From assembly GCF_024139115.2 (NCBI RefSeq), contig NC_085140.1, positions 436,627,260-436,691,259 on the forward strand: 64,000 bases of DNA, read 5' to 3'. Position numbers and translations under genes: made by a program. A model generated the notes under the pieces. That model worked only from the letters and a program-made list of their open reading frames with translations. It was not told the DNA's origin and did not search any database. Below, piece after piece: positions 1 to 11,398 of the stretch; the first letter of the stretch is position 1, and every line of letters starts with the position of its first letter. The DNA is from Armigeres subalbatus. Lineage: Eukaryota; Arthropoda; Insecta; Diptera; Culicidae.

Positions 1-1091
1 ACATTTTTTGTTTAACAAAAGTTAAATGACCTTTAAAATGCATTAAAATCTATGCAGTTGCAAAAACCAGAAACTTGAAGTTAAGGAAAGGAAATGAAAA
101 CCAAATGCAAAGAAAACGGCGAGATCACGTACAGAACAGACCAGAATGATATACGAACTTGAATAACTTTTGTTCGTCGTCCTTTCTTTACTTTTGAATG
201 CATCCCACAAAGTGCCATTTATCATAATCTTACAATACGTGGGCGCTGAAAGGGTAAATAAGTACACTACAAAACCCGTCGGCGGCGTCGTCGGCATCGT
301 TGGCGGTGCTTAAAATAGGGTTCAAGAAGTGATTACCACTCGTTGCGGGCAGCATTATGGAATTCAAATAACTTCCACGCGAAGAGAGTCATCGTTACGT
401 ACGTGTAGCCGGTTACTAATACAGTTATGCTGAAAGCACGGTCTCAACAAGGTCTGTTTCCTCTTCATGTGTATAAATATGTGGGTATGTAGGTACGTAC
501 ATATGCAAATTGTGTGGCAAATAGAACCAATTCACAACTTGCCTTCAACATTCGTGTGGCTGAATCCAACCAAGAAAGTTTTTCCCAGTAGATATTACTG
601 CATGAACGGTGGATGTTGTTATTCATAACGTCAGACACGTTCAAAGTCTGAGTCAGCCCCGTGGTGGCTACACGAACCATATTTACTGTGATATATTGCT
701 CTGATTGCGTCAGCATTTAATGGTGTAAAAAGAATGAATCCAAACTGAAACTGTTACTGGAATGTGTTGAGTAGCAACTTTTTCCCGACTTGTAGGAATT
801 CATAACGCATATTCTTCAAAATGCTACTCTGAGCCACGGGTGGTAGAACTTTAGATATTAACGTTTTTTGGGTCAAACTAAAAATCGATTAAAACCTCCC
901 ATTTCCAAGTTCACAGTGGGTATCATAAAACTGGAAAAAGCTCCAGGGAACAATAAATTTCATATGTTTACAAACACACCATCGAGCAACCGAGTGATAC
1001 CCGGTGGTGACTGTTTTGGCTTTGTTTTGCCAAAGACAGCGGGGAGTCTTTTCCAGCTCTACCATGGCGTTAGATATTAGTCGCTTTTACG
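1..1091. other. upstream sequence, no gene recognised
   Basis: Short open frames occur on both strands but none resembles a known family. A GC-rich run of GGCGGCGTCGTCGGCATCG sits near 280. Possibly flanking or 5' intronic DNA of AP-1gamma. Confidence 0.4.
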
Positions 1092-1093
1092 TA

Positions 1094-1729
1094 GGGTATC
1101 CGATCAAGGTTTGAACTAGTCCAAAGCGTATCATAGCTTGCTCCATTTGTCAATCAGTCAAAATATTGGAATATTTTTGGTTTTTACTTTCCCTTATGCA
1201 GCATGAATAGCATATTTAGGTATACTTGAAAATAATAAAACCATCTTGAATTTGCACTAGCTTTACCCCATCAGTAGTGGTGCCATTTCCAATAGCCTTC
1301 AGGCAAAGAGATCAATATATCTATTGAAATAATGGCATTGCCACCAATAATCGAATCGATTTATTGTATAGCGAAAATCAAAAAAACAATTTGATAAATA
1401 AATAAAACTATTTAATATAAATTGAAATATTTTCTCAAGGTTGATCATGATACGAACTAAAATGTACCTCAGTTTGAACTATCCGATAGTTTCGCTGAAT
1501 GCACCTGCTTAAGCACTTTGTTGACATTCCACGTATAACAAGAAAAAGGAAACGAGAAATTTAGGTGATTTTTGCATGACTAGAATTACTAATATAATAC
1601 CAAACATGTATTATATTGCGTACCTTCAAACTATGGTACGAATCACTATAGATTATTTTTTTTTTGATTCAATGAGTTCTAAGACTCGTCAAACGATTGC
1701 AATTCGGTTCAAACTATGATCGGATACCC
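1094..1729. mobile_element. TA-flanked MITE-like element
   Basis: Terminal inverted repeats GGGTATCCGATCA and TGATCGGATACCC bracket 636 bp, with TA on each side (1092-1093, 1730-1731). A further match, GTTTGAAC with GTTCAAAC, extends the repeat inward. No transposase is visible. This fits a non-autonomous Tc1/mariner-type element. Confidence 0.8.
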
Positions 1730-2205
1730 TATTCAAGCGAACATTTCTGTTTTGATGTCTTGGCATCGCATATTGTCACCAACAGCGTGGACGGCTATAA
1801 AATAATAGTTCTTTATCTATCGTTCTCTAGTTCGAAACTGTCATATTGCTATTCAGTAACAGACTAATGGAAATAAAGCGAACGCCGCTTGAATGATAAA
1901 TTATGCATTACGCAACTGTTTTTCAGATAGTAGAAGAAACATTCGTCAAGTTTGATAACCGTTTGTCAATGTTTATTCACAATGTTCCGCGCTTCTCAGC
2001 CATCATCATCTATTATAATTTCTTCAATTTTCCATGATATGAAAATTGAGACTCATATATCATTAGGATCTGAATCAGACGAAGCCTTATTTCGTTGGAT
2101 TCAAATATTATACAGCTAATTGCCGCATTACAAAATTAGAACAAAGCGCATTGTTTGAATAAAAACCCGTTTTGCGTAAGCAAATACACGTGAAATATCA
2201 ATTCT

Positions 2206-3011
2206 TGCCTTTCTCGTATACTAGGTACATATACGTAAAGGCTATAGGATCGCTCCAAACCGAACTTTTTATAGAAGGCTCGGAGGCCCATAGTGTTATA
2301 TACCAATATGTACGACGAATTGAGGTGATGTCTGTATGTGTGTGTGTATGTATACACAAAATGTGAGACAAACTTTTTTGTACTTAGCATTATACGATTT
2401 TCTCGCAACAAGTTGTATTCGACGCATATTGTGGCTTAGTTAGACCCTACTGAAAATTAGACCGATCGGATATTGCGTTCCGGAGTTATTAACAAAACAT
2501 AGTTTTTTTTGCCAAGGGCCCCCTTTGGAAAACAATTTTCAAATCGGAAAAAAAATGTTTTTTTCGGAAGTTGCTGCAATGCATTGAAATGAATGCTAAT
2601 AAATGAGAAATGATGGAAATAATGAAATCTATTCTCTAAAGTGCTTATTCTTCTCCTTCTGTGGCTCTACATTCTAACTGGAACTTGGCCTGCTTTTCAA
2701 CTATTCTATTAGCATTTCCTCAGTTATTAATTGAAAGTTTTTCTGTGCCCGCCATTGCATGAGTATGTATCTTGTGTGGCAAGTACAATTGATACACTAT
2801 GCCCAGAAAGCCCACTATGTCGAGAAAGTTTCCAACCCGAAAACATCCTAGACCGGACCGAGAATCGAATTCGCCATTTCCGCCTTTGCTCGCAAGGCTA
2901 CTGGAGACCCCTAAAGTGCTATTTTGACCTATCTAATGTGTTTTTGTTATTTCATTTTATAACGCTCGAGAAAGGCATCACCATCGCTAGATGGATTAAT
3001 CTGAGTTTTTT
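2206..3011 (+). repeat. R1 interspersed repeat, copy A
   Basis: Family recognised by its repetition inside this window (copies also near 16968, 17540-17811, 29034, 29965, 52767). It starts TGCCTTTCTCGTATACTA and carries CATAGTGTTATATACCAAT and a TGTGTG stretch. It ends with GAGAAAGGCA followed by a CGCTAGATGGATTAAT tail. The first 10 and the GAGAAAGGCA bases are inverted repeats, which suggests a non-autonomous DNA element, but I do not know its name. Interrupted by a SINE at 2646-2910. Confidence 0.75.
2646..2910 (-). mobile_element. tRNA-related SINE nested in R1
   Basis: On the - strand it contains a TTCGATTCTCGGT box-B-like motif and text similar to the Feilai SINEs at 47383-47675 and 62427-62712. 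It is flanked by an exact 10-bp duplication CTAAAGTGCT (2636-2645 and 2911-2920). The uninterrupted R1 copy C carries this 10-mer only once, confirming insertion. Confidence 0.85.
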
Positions 3012-4485
3012 GTATAATAATACTTATGATTCAAAACTACAAGTTTACATATGTATGTAACAAATTGAATAAAGGACTAAGAAAACCGCAGTTAGTAGTA
3101 CAACCTTTTTAGATGGCCCTATTCACCACTAGAAATACTGAATCTAAGTGCACAAGAACTGAACAGCCAAAAATATTTTAATAGGCACCGCTTTCTAGAT
3201 GAGATGATGATTTTGACATGTTTTGTTCCGTGATTGTCAGTGGATCGAACTTTATAAAATTCGGCACAAGATGCATTGATACACAAAGAATATTTAGGCC
3301 AGATTTGATCATAATTGATAATGGATAAACCTGGCAAATAAGGCCGATACAAATATTTAAAATCCATTTCGTCTCTCTCGGATTTTTTTTGCCAAAAAAA
3401 TGATATTTTTAGGGGGCAACAAAATAAAATTCGGATAATTTTGAGGATTTTCAAAACATTCTTTAACAAATCCGAGGAGTTTTTTGATTTTTTTCATTTT
3501 AATATTTATTTTTTATTATCTCCCCCTTGACCTTTCGGAGACTAGTAGGACAAAAAGTCAATTAAATATTTGTAACGGCCTAATTAAAAAATGTGTCAAA
3601 ACCGCAATTTCTTCTGAGGTAATAACAACAAATTATTGATCGCAAGACAAACTCGCGTAGAGATTAAGGTTAGACAATGCAGCTCCGTTTTTATGCAAAA
3701 CTTCTGTAAAACAATCATTTGAATTTATATCTTCTATAATTTGTGTCAAGCTCCGTTGATTTGCAAGTTAGCATCCTGAGTTTCAAGCGTAAATTCCCTC
3801 GAAAATTTCAGAGTAATATTTTTAGAAATTTCAGCGGAATGATTTGCGTAAACTCCAGCAAAAATGGTCCGTTATTTATGTGTTATAATTTTTGTAATAA
3901 ATTTTTCTAGGAGTTTATGTAGCAATTCCGACAACACTTTTAGAGGAAATTAATTTACAATCATTTAACCATTTTACCATCAACCGCAAGCAGAATAATC
4001 CCAAAAATTTCTGCGGTTAATCCTATGACAATTCTTGCGTAAATTTTCCTGGAAATGTTTGGAGAAATCCAACTGCTCTTGGACCTGTCACAGAAGTCGC
4101 TCCAAAATTGCCTGTGGAAATTGTTTCGAATATTCTTACTAAAGCTCCCCTAGGAAATTATGCGGAATATCAATTTTGTCGTAAGTTCAAGTAAATTCTT
4201 CAAAAATTCCTGCGGAAATTGATTGGTGACCTTCTGCGGAGAAAAACTACCAGTGCAATTTTCGAGCACTTTTTAAATTCATGTGTCATCACTATAACCG
4301 GATTACCGTCCTGAAATTCTTTTGTATATTAAAGGTAGCATCCTTACGGATTTTTATAGTCATTTCTGCGGTCATGGCTAAAATAATCTTCGCGGAAATT
4401 ACACCATTTTTTTCGGATTTTTAATGCTGCAAAAATCCTTTTTAGGCTGTGGAAATTTATGGACTAGGAATTAATACAAGGATCC
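3012..4485. other. non-coding stretch with degenerate GGAAATT-type repeats
   Basis: From about 3770 many short variants of TTCCTGCGGAAATT recur without clear period. No gene is recognised. Similar degenerate blocks are at 47800-48430 and 63535-63850. Confidence 0.45.
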
Positions 4486-4493
4486 ACATAGAG

Positions 4494-5992
4494 CAGTGGT
4501 CCCCAGCATGCTTACTATCTAGGGCCGCATAGTAATTTTGAACTGTTGAAGCGGGCCGCAGTACATTTGCATGATTTGTTCTTCATTTCATATAAAATTT
4601 TACAGCCCAATGAAAATGATTTTTTATATCTATTTCACATTTCAATAAAATTTGTTGCGATGAATCTTGCGGACTTGACACGAGAAAAATCTGTTTGTAA
4701 CAACATGTTTTCAGCATAGTTTGCAGAACATATATTAATCTATTTTCCCAAATGATCATATGTCGTTCGATTCTAAGATTCTGAATGTTCGTTGAAGGAT
4801 TATTGTTCACTACGCACAACAGTAACTATTCTTTAATCTCATTATATCGTTTCAAAGACTTTAAATATGCAATACTTATGCGCGAAAATGCATGGAATAA
4901 AGAAACTGATAATTTTATTTCCTACTAGCAGACCCGTAGAACGTAGTCTCGCCTAGAATTGATTTATTCTATGATTAATTCTCGTGTTATGAGAAAATTG
5001 ATTTTTCATTTGAATGGGAGCCCCCCTTTCCAAAGCCGGGAGGGATCTCGAACCATTTTAAGAACCTTCCCCGGACCCAAAAACCTCTGCACACAAATTT
5101 TCAAGCCGATCGGTTCAGTAGTTTCCGAGTCTATAAGGTTCAGACAGACAGAAATTCATTTTTATGTATATAGAATTTGTACAGGCAAAATATTGAAATC
5201 TCCCAATTCTGTATCATAGAACAAATAAAAATTTAGATTTCGAGACACTTTTGTTCATAACTTGTGTCAAATAACGACAACAATGTTTTCAAAGCCAGGT
5301 GAACTTGCCAGTAGTTTTCAATAGAAACACTATTTACGCACTATTTACCGTGTTTCCGGATTTCCGATCAATTGAATATTACAGAAACCTTTTATTCATC
5401 AACTAATCGAAGCAAGGGAAATTCTTGGCATTGTTAAATATATTAGGAACCATCGTTCGAGGGTTCTTTTCACAAATCGCGAGCAACGTTGGACATTTTG
5501 AAACAAGAATTAAAACGTAAACTACTCAAATTGCCATTATCACCATTCGGGTGTCGTGTTAATAGGTGGATGGCAACTTTCTGTTTCAAATTTAAATTTA
5601 GCCAAACCCTAACTTGTATTGAAAGTTTCCTCTTTTTGGAGCAGTATATGACAACATTAGTTTTACAACAGGTTCAACATTTAGTTCGTTTGAATCAGCG
5701 AAAAAAATGGACGAAGTTGCTATTTTAATAGCCTGGGGTAAAGTTGTTTGCTGTTGGCCTACGTAACATTTATGAAGTAATGAATTCAATTAATTCTGAT
5801 AGTGCTTAAACATCGTAATGATGTGGACTTGACAGATTCCTGAACTGAGCATGATGAAAAGCGTTTCATTTCATGTCATTCAATGCTTATCAACGGGCCA
5901 CATGTAGTGTATCTTCTTAAATCCTTTGCGGGCCGCAGGAAAAGGCTTTGAGGGCCGCATGTAGCCCGCGGGCCGCACCTTGGAGATCACTG
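4494..5992. mobile_element. hAT-like non-autonomous transposon
   Basis: Ends are CAGTGGTCCCCA and its inverted counterpart TGGAGATCACTG, inside an exact 8-bp duplication ACATAGAG (4486-4493 and 5993-6000). Both ends carry GGGCCGCA repeats. The CAGTGGTYCCCA start and 8-bp duplication are typical of hAT elements. No intact transposase is seen in 1.5 kb. Confidence 0.9.
4926..5175 (+). repeat. R3 interspersed repeat nested in the hAT element
   Basis: Contains TAGCAGACCCGTAGAACG, GCCGATCGGTTCAGTAGTTT and ends CATTTTTATGTATATAGA. The layout resembles the block at 18752-19060. Class unknown; possibly a LINE 3' end or SINE-like unit. Confidence 0.5.
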
Positions 5993-6000
5993 ACATAGAG

Positions 6001-6365
6001 TCATGGCATGGACGTTAAAAGAGGCCGACCGGAGAGCTTTCGGGGTTTTCGAGCAAAAAGTGCTGCGTACAATACTCGGAGGGAAACTAGAGAATTAAGT
6101 ATTGCGCAGACGCATGAATCATGAGCTGTATCAAGTATACAAAGAGGAACATATTGTGAATCGTATAAAATACGGCAGACTTCAGTGGGCTGATCACTTA
6201 GAGCGAATGTCGGAAGAAAGAGTAGCTGGCTGCACGCGGTGGAATCGGACCTGATGACCCTGAAAGTTGGGGGAAACTGGAGGAACATCGCCCAAGACCG
6301 ACGATTATGGTGCTCTACAATACGCCAGGCATAGGTGTATCGACGCTGTAGCCAACCAGGTATCC
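6001..6365 (+). pseudogene. LINE reverse transcriptase C-terminal fragment (broken)
   Basis: In the frame starting at 6021 it reads ADRRAFGVFEQKVLRTILGG, a stop, then [10 protein letters not shown] and GRLQWADHLERM, and later WRNIAQDRRLW. The same series appears in the LINE fragment at 33031-33610 ([22 protein letters not shown]), so both belong to one type of LINE. An in-frame TAA and later disruptions show decay. It directly abuts the hAT target duplication. Confidence 0.8.
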
Positions 6366-6825
6366 AGGTATCCTCATAGAGTCCTCGTGAAAATTTCTTT
6401 AGGAGGTTTCTTCGTTTTCTGCTAGTAATCTTTTGAAAATACCATCGGAGTTATCCGTAAATATCGCAAAAAATCCTCCAGAAATAACTTTTGAGAATCA
6501 TTTTCTAATTTGTTTAACGACTTTCTGCGGAAGCAGGCATCTGCTTCAAATCAAAGTACATTTTAGTATTTTCAAGTGCTGTATCCTTGTTCGTCCTAGA
6601 TGAATGCTATGAAAGTAATATTAAATGTTTCAACACTATGAAGGAATTCCTGACGATTTTTTTTTAAACAAACATGATATAATATATAATGCTGTGTTCC
6701 ATCGTAAAATAAATAATCAACTGATTTTGAAACAATCAATTGAATCAATCAAGATGAAGATGGGTGTTCATGTCCTTCAATAGACATCCTCATAAAATTT
6801 GTTTAAATAATGTTTAAGGGTAAAG
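6366..6825. other. non-coding, nothing recognised
   Basis: AT-rich DNA with no supported ORF or repeat boundary. Confidence 0.3.
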
Positions 6826-6940
6826 CCAGAGCAAACGCGACCACTCGATGCGACGCGACAGTGCAAATTGACAGTTCATTGATAATAACTGTTATTCTCT
6901 TACGTGAGTCGCGTCGCATCGCACGTCGCGTTTTCTCTGG
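6826..6940. mobile_element. short palindromic MITE
   Basis: 115 bp with imperfect inverted arms CCAGAGCAAACGCGAC and GTCGCGTTTTCTCTGG. Further pairing of CGATGCGACGCGAC with GTCGCGTCGCATCG surrounds an AT-rich centre. No clear target duplication was seen. Confidence 0.65.
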
Positions 6941-7938
6941 TGGGCACCTAAGAGGGTAATGCATGCCATTGGACTTATCCGAAAAATAATATTAACTTGC
7001 GATTTGGCTTTGCTAGAAAAAGAAGAAGCAAAATGTCGCGCAATTGAAAAATAAACACGGGAAAAGGGAGAATATTTTAAAAGACTTTTCAAAAATTCTA
7101 GAAGTATTTTATTCAAAAACAGTTATCAGTACGAGGTTGGAAATTTTTGATACTTTGAATAAAACGAAAAATCATTTATTTTTTCAAAATCTAAATTATA
7201 CGTCTATTACGTATTGCGAAAAATTTCCAAGCGTGCCAATTTTCCGAATGAGCGACATTCTGCTTCTTCTTTTTCTTGCAACGCCAAATCGCCAATAGCG
7301 TTCAAACGTAAGTTTTGTTCCCAACAACATTTGCTAATGAAAAGAAAGCTAGATGGCTAGATAGACATAAAACTAACTAAAAAACAAATAAACGTTCTTA
7401 CATCTAGCATTTTATTTATTAAATTTTTACCCAAAACTAAATCCAAAAATCGTTATGTAAATCCGCGCCAAATCCGCGTAGTAGTGACATCCCTATAATG
7501 GTAAGTTTCAAAACAAACAATTGAAATTATTTCTGTATCCTACAAAATGACTTAAACTACGTCAAAGAGGAAGATTCGGATACAGGGTGTAAAACGGAAA
7601 TTTTCAAATTCGAGACCGTCACGAAATTAGGAGAGATTTCAAACGCCAATAGCGTCTTTATCTTTCATTGGATTTTCGAGATTTTCTTATCAATCGATTC
7701 GGAAACTCTCTAGAATTTCGCCAAATTTATCGATACTATTGATTATCAATGTTAAAGTTTTAAAATTTTTATTTCTTTCCTTACCCGGTAAAAAATCTCG
7801 TTCATGCGTCCCTAACACGGACATCAGATTGATGTAAAGTACGTGCCTTTTGATCCACTGCTTCGGTTTTCCTGTGTATAAAAATAAACGTGTTCCGCGT
7901 GCGCGCGTCATGGTTATTCAGGATTTCACAGGGAGCGG
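6941..7938. other. non-coding, nothing recognised
   Basis: Short ORFs on both strands without family features; no repeat boundary could be fixed. Confidence 0.3.
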
Positions 7939-7946
7939 ACAAAGGC

Positions 7947-8997
7947 AGGGCTGGTAGCGAGTCACTTTTTAGTGACTTGGTCACTATTTTGAGCCTAGTC
8001 ACTAAAAAGTCACTATTTGCATCCAAAAGTCACTAGAGTCACTATTTTTCGGAAAACGGTCACTAAAGTCACTATTTTCGCACCGCCGTTTGATAAAAAA
8101 AAGTTCAAAATAAAAATCATTTGTACCTAACATTATCATCAATTAAATCAAATGTAAATCTGTTAGTAAAATATATAAAGTTTGAGAAATTGCACCAAAA
8201 AAAAAAAAAAATGTTTTTAATAATTATTAAAAATCGTTTTTAAAGAATGTCAGCATAATTTTGAATTCTTTAAGTTTTTTGAAACATTTTGTGCTGATAA
8301 AGATTTATAAGCTTTGTGATTCCAAATAATTCTCTGTCTAGAATTAATTAGATCATTCAATTGCTTTTTTATCGAAGAACCGTGCTAATTTTTCAACGTG
8401 CCAACACAAATGTTCACACGTCTAACTGCATAGAAATTAGCGAAAGCACAATCAAAAACATTTTTTTTTATTATCTTTATTAAGGAGACTTATAAACATG
8501 GTTTAGTGTGCTCTCGTGACGCTGGGTAAAAACCGTTACGTGGTGTGTCACGGAATAAGGTTTACCATGGTCATTTTGCTAGCCTCTCGCTTACCCAATA
8601 GATACCTCCCTAAATATTCAATTTTGTGATATTTATGAGGGTGTTGCCAAGTCGGTTGCCTCTTGCTAAGCTCCATCCTCTCTCTAGTTACGGTGAAGAT
8701 GGGCACGACCAGCAGTAGTAATCCTCATGCTTTTGTAATTTTTGTCTTTCCTTGATTTCTGATAGCATTCTAGATAAGGATTTCAAAAGAAAAACATGAT
8801 ATCACTAGTTTCCAATCTACTACGAGTTACACAGTGACAATGCAAATGCAACTCAGCTCACTACCTGGTTAATACTTCATACAAAAGTCACTATTTGGTC
8901 ACTTTTTCTGCATCTGAAAGTCACTATTTGGTCACTTTTTTCGTCATCGTTGGTCACTAAGTCACTATTTTGAACGGCATTTATCGCTACCAGCCCT
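7947..8997. mobile_element. hAT-like element with TCACTA subterminal arrays
   Basis: Terminal inverted repeats AGGGCTGGTAGCGA and TCGCTACCAGCCCT, flanked by near-identical 8-mers ACAAAGGC (7939-7946) and GCAAAGGC (8998-9005). Both subterminal regions are arrays of GTCACTATTT or AGTGACTT words, likely transposase binding sites by analogy with hAT elements. A poly(T)-led insertion occupies roughly 8460-8755. A partial relative lies at 20208-20298. Confidence 0.85.
8460..8755 (-). mobile_element. probable retroposon 3' fragment inside the hAT element
   Basis: Begins with TTTTTTTTTATTATC, which reads as a poly(A) tail on the - strand, and has no TCACTA words unlike its surroundings. No coding motif is visible, so it is called an insertion on composition and the tail alone. 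Confidence 0.45.
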
Positions 8998-9150
8998 GCA
9001 AAGGCGTCCAGACGCGGTCCCAAAAAAAACGGCTGTCGTAGCGGTAGCCTTTTTCGGTACGGTGGTGGTGGTGGCAGTCATGACTGCAGCAGCGCATCAT
9101 TTACTTCCGTGTAACAATCAGCATCTTCGGCGGATCTGGCCATCGAAGGC

Positions 9151-9366
9151 ATCACTCTAACTTTCACTTACTCAGAGACTGAGTAAAATTGTATTGCTAT
9201 CTCTTTTTTTCTCATGAAAATTTTACTCAATTTCCATCAAAAGCGGGACTACTCATAGCTATGAGTTGTCCTGCTTTTGGCGGAAACTGAGTAAAATTTT
9301 CGTGAGAAGAAAAGAGAGGGCAATACAATTTTACTCAGTCACTGAGTAAGTGAAAGTTAGCGTGAT
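9151..9366. repeat. 216-bp near-perfect palindrome
   Basis: Arms run outward from a central CTCATAGCTATGAG. ACTTTCACTTACTCAG at the left pairs with CTGAGTAAGTGAAAGT at the right, and the inner ATTTTACTCA/TGAGTAAAAT also match. There is essentially no spacer. Most likely a foldback MITE; no target duplication was found. Confidence 0.85.
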
Positions 9367-9654
9367 CCGTAGCGCCGAATCATCGGATGGCGCCGATAGC
9401 CTTCGAGTGGTTGCTGTTAGTGAGGCACATAAGTGGAAATAAATTGATTCTTTTCAGGACCACCATTATATTTGGAAAGAAGGTTAAGTTGAGATAATTT
9501 TTCCAAATTGCAACCGCTAGGAACTGGAAAATTATTCAGTGAAATTTTCTTGTTTTGTCTGCAACGATTTAGATGTCGTCGGCACCAAGAGAAATTTTCC
9601 CGCGATATTCTCGCTTTGGTATTGTTTAGTGGAAAAATATATCAAGCTCTTTTA

Positions 9655-9745
9655 GTGGTCGAGTCGAGTCAAGTACGAGACACTGAAGACGACCACACAG
9701 TTTTGGTCGAAATACGTATCTGCAAAGATATCGAAAATTAATTGG
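9655..9745 (-). repeat. R2 repeat fragment
   Basis: On the - strand contains GATACGTATTTCGACC and GTCTTCAGTGTCTCGTACTT, shared with copies at 17855-18020, 18405-18500 and 41325-41455. Confidence 0.7.
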
Positions 9746-10724
9746 TGTAATTAAATGGGGAGTACTTAATTTGTCTTAGACGGTATTGTTTAGTGTTGGT
9801 GATGGAAAATTAAATCGGTTCCTAGATAGATGTACTTTAGTCAAAGTGCAAAATATAATCGATTGTCAACGGCACAAAGTTGCCGTCGGTAGTAGAATCC
9901 CAAGCACGTGTTAAAAGGAGACGATGCAACGCATGAGTTTGCACTGATTCTATGAACTGGATGCGTCGATTCATCTCAGAATCTAGCAAGAAAATTTTAC
10001 TTTTTACCAACACCAACCAAACCGATGAAGACGCCACCATAGTGAAGAACTGACAAACTGCGCATTTTAAATCACTTATAACAACAAAACCAAAGTCCGA
10101 ATCTTGTAAGACAATGACGACGGTCTCCGTTTGGAACGACACTGTCACCATGATTCCACGACCCACGCCAAACAATTGTTTGTAGTGTAAAGAAAGTTCG
10201 TCCCGGATCAACTCTCTTGTTACTCGTCTCAATAATGCGCATTTGAAATCACAATAGCACATAACCAAACTCAGAACCTAGAAAATTTCACTGGTAATGA
10301 ATTTGCTATAGTCCCAGTACAGCCTTTTACTTTTTTTTCCGAATTTAATGGTGGTCCTGGCAAGAACCGATTTATTTTCGAAAATATCTCCATCGATACA
10401 AATCTGACTTGAGAGCTGCTTCCCAACCACTTAGTTCTGCAAACGCCACCGACGCGCTCCACCAACGGCTCCACCATCGATGACCGCCACTGATGTCGCT
10501 ACCCACGCCATCGCCACGTAGAATTTTCTGTAGCAACCGTGCCGCTGCTGCCGGTTGTCAATCTCTCGATAAATTATCGCTAAACGGGAAGACTGTTGGA
10601 GCGCTACTCAAGCCATTCCTCAACCGCTTTCACGAAATCTCGTACAAAATGACGCGCGCTCGCTCGTTTGCTCGTATCTAATGAGGGAACACCTTAAGCC
10701 CCGTGCCTTTGGTAAAGGATATGG
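9746..10724. other. non-coding or unassigned; GC-rich block at 10430-10690
   Basis: The - strand is open for 143 codons at 9837-10268 but shows no family motif. The block from 10430 to 10690 is GC- and CpG-richer than its surroundings and could be a promoter or 5' non-coding exon of AP-1gamma; this is only a compositional guess. Confidence 0.3.
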
Positions 10725-10732
10725 GTGCACAC

Positions 10733-11390
10733 TAGGGCAGTTCAAATTTCAAAATGTTCGAAAATTCCAACTCCCATATGTCCATTAGCATCATTATGAT
10801 AATACAGGAGTCCTGGCAAAATTTCAGGCAATTAGGTGGCCATTTAGGGTGGCGCGAAGTCAATTTATGTTTATATGGAAATTTGTATGGGAAAAACGTA
10901 AAATTTATTCAAGTCTCCCTACAGCTGTCAAATCGTGATGAATTCAAATAAAAATCCCCAACCTCCATTTTTGGAATCTATATAAATGAGACCTCCGGAT
11001 AACACATTAGTTATGAGAGGATTGAACGGTTATATTGACAGTGTGAATATGGGATAAATGGCTAAAATGGTGTAATTAGCCTCAACGTAGCAGTGGAAAT
11101 ATAAATCAAAATTAATAAGTTACCCACTGGTTGAGCTCAAATAGATTCCAAAAATGGAGGTTGTGGATGTTTATTTGAATTCATCACGATTTAAGAGTTG
11201 TAGGGGGATTTGAACAAATTTTAAGTTTTTCCCATACAAATTTCCATATAAACATAAATTGACTTCGCGCCACCCCTAAATGGCCACCGAATTGCCTGAA
11301 ATTTTGCCAGGACTCCTATATTATCAAAATGATGCTAATAGACATATGGGAGTTGGAATTTTCGAACATTTTGAAATTTGAACTGCCCTA
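10733..11390. mobile_element. foldback transposon with 8-bp target duplication
   Basis: Begins TAGGGCAGTTCAAATTTC and ends GAAATTTGAACTGCCCTA. Inverted arms of about 250 bp (10733-10980 and 11141-11390) surround a 160-bp spacer. Exact duplication GTGCACAC at 10725-10732 and 11391-11398. Arms diverge only slightly. Same TAGGG end style as the larger foldback at 54558-56699. Confidence 0.92.
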
Positions 11391-11398
11391 GTGCACAC

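Noticed and set aside
868..1080. 70-codon + strand frame as an exon of another gene
   Set aside because: No flanking splice pattern or family similarity; short open frames of this size are expected by chance.
9837..10268. 143-codon - strand frame as a host gene
   Set aside because: No recognisable motif, no splice context, and it partly overlaps repeat-like sequence; not enough support.
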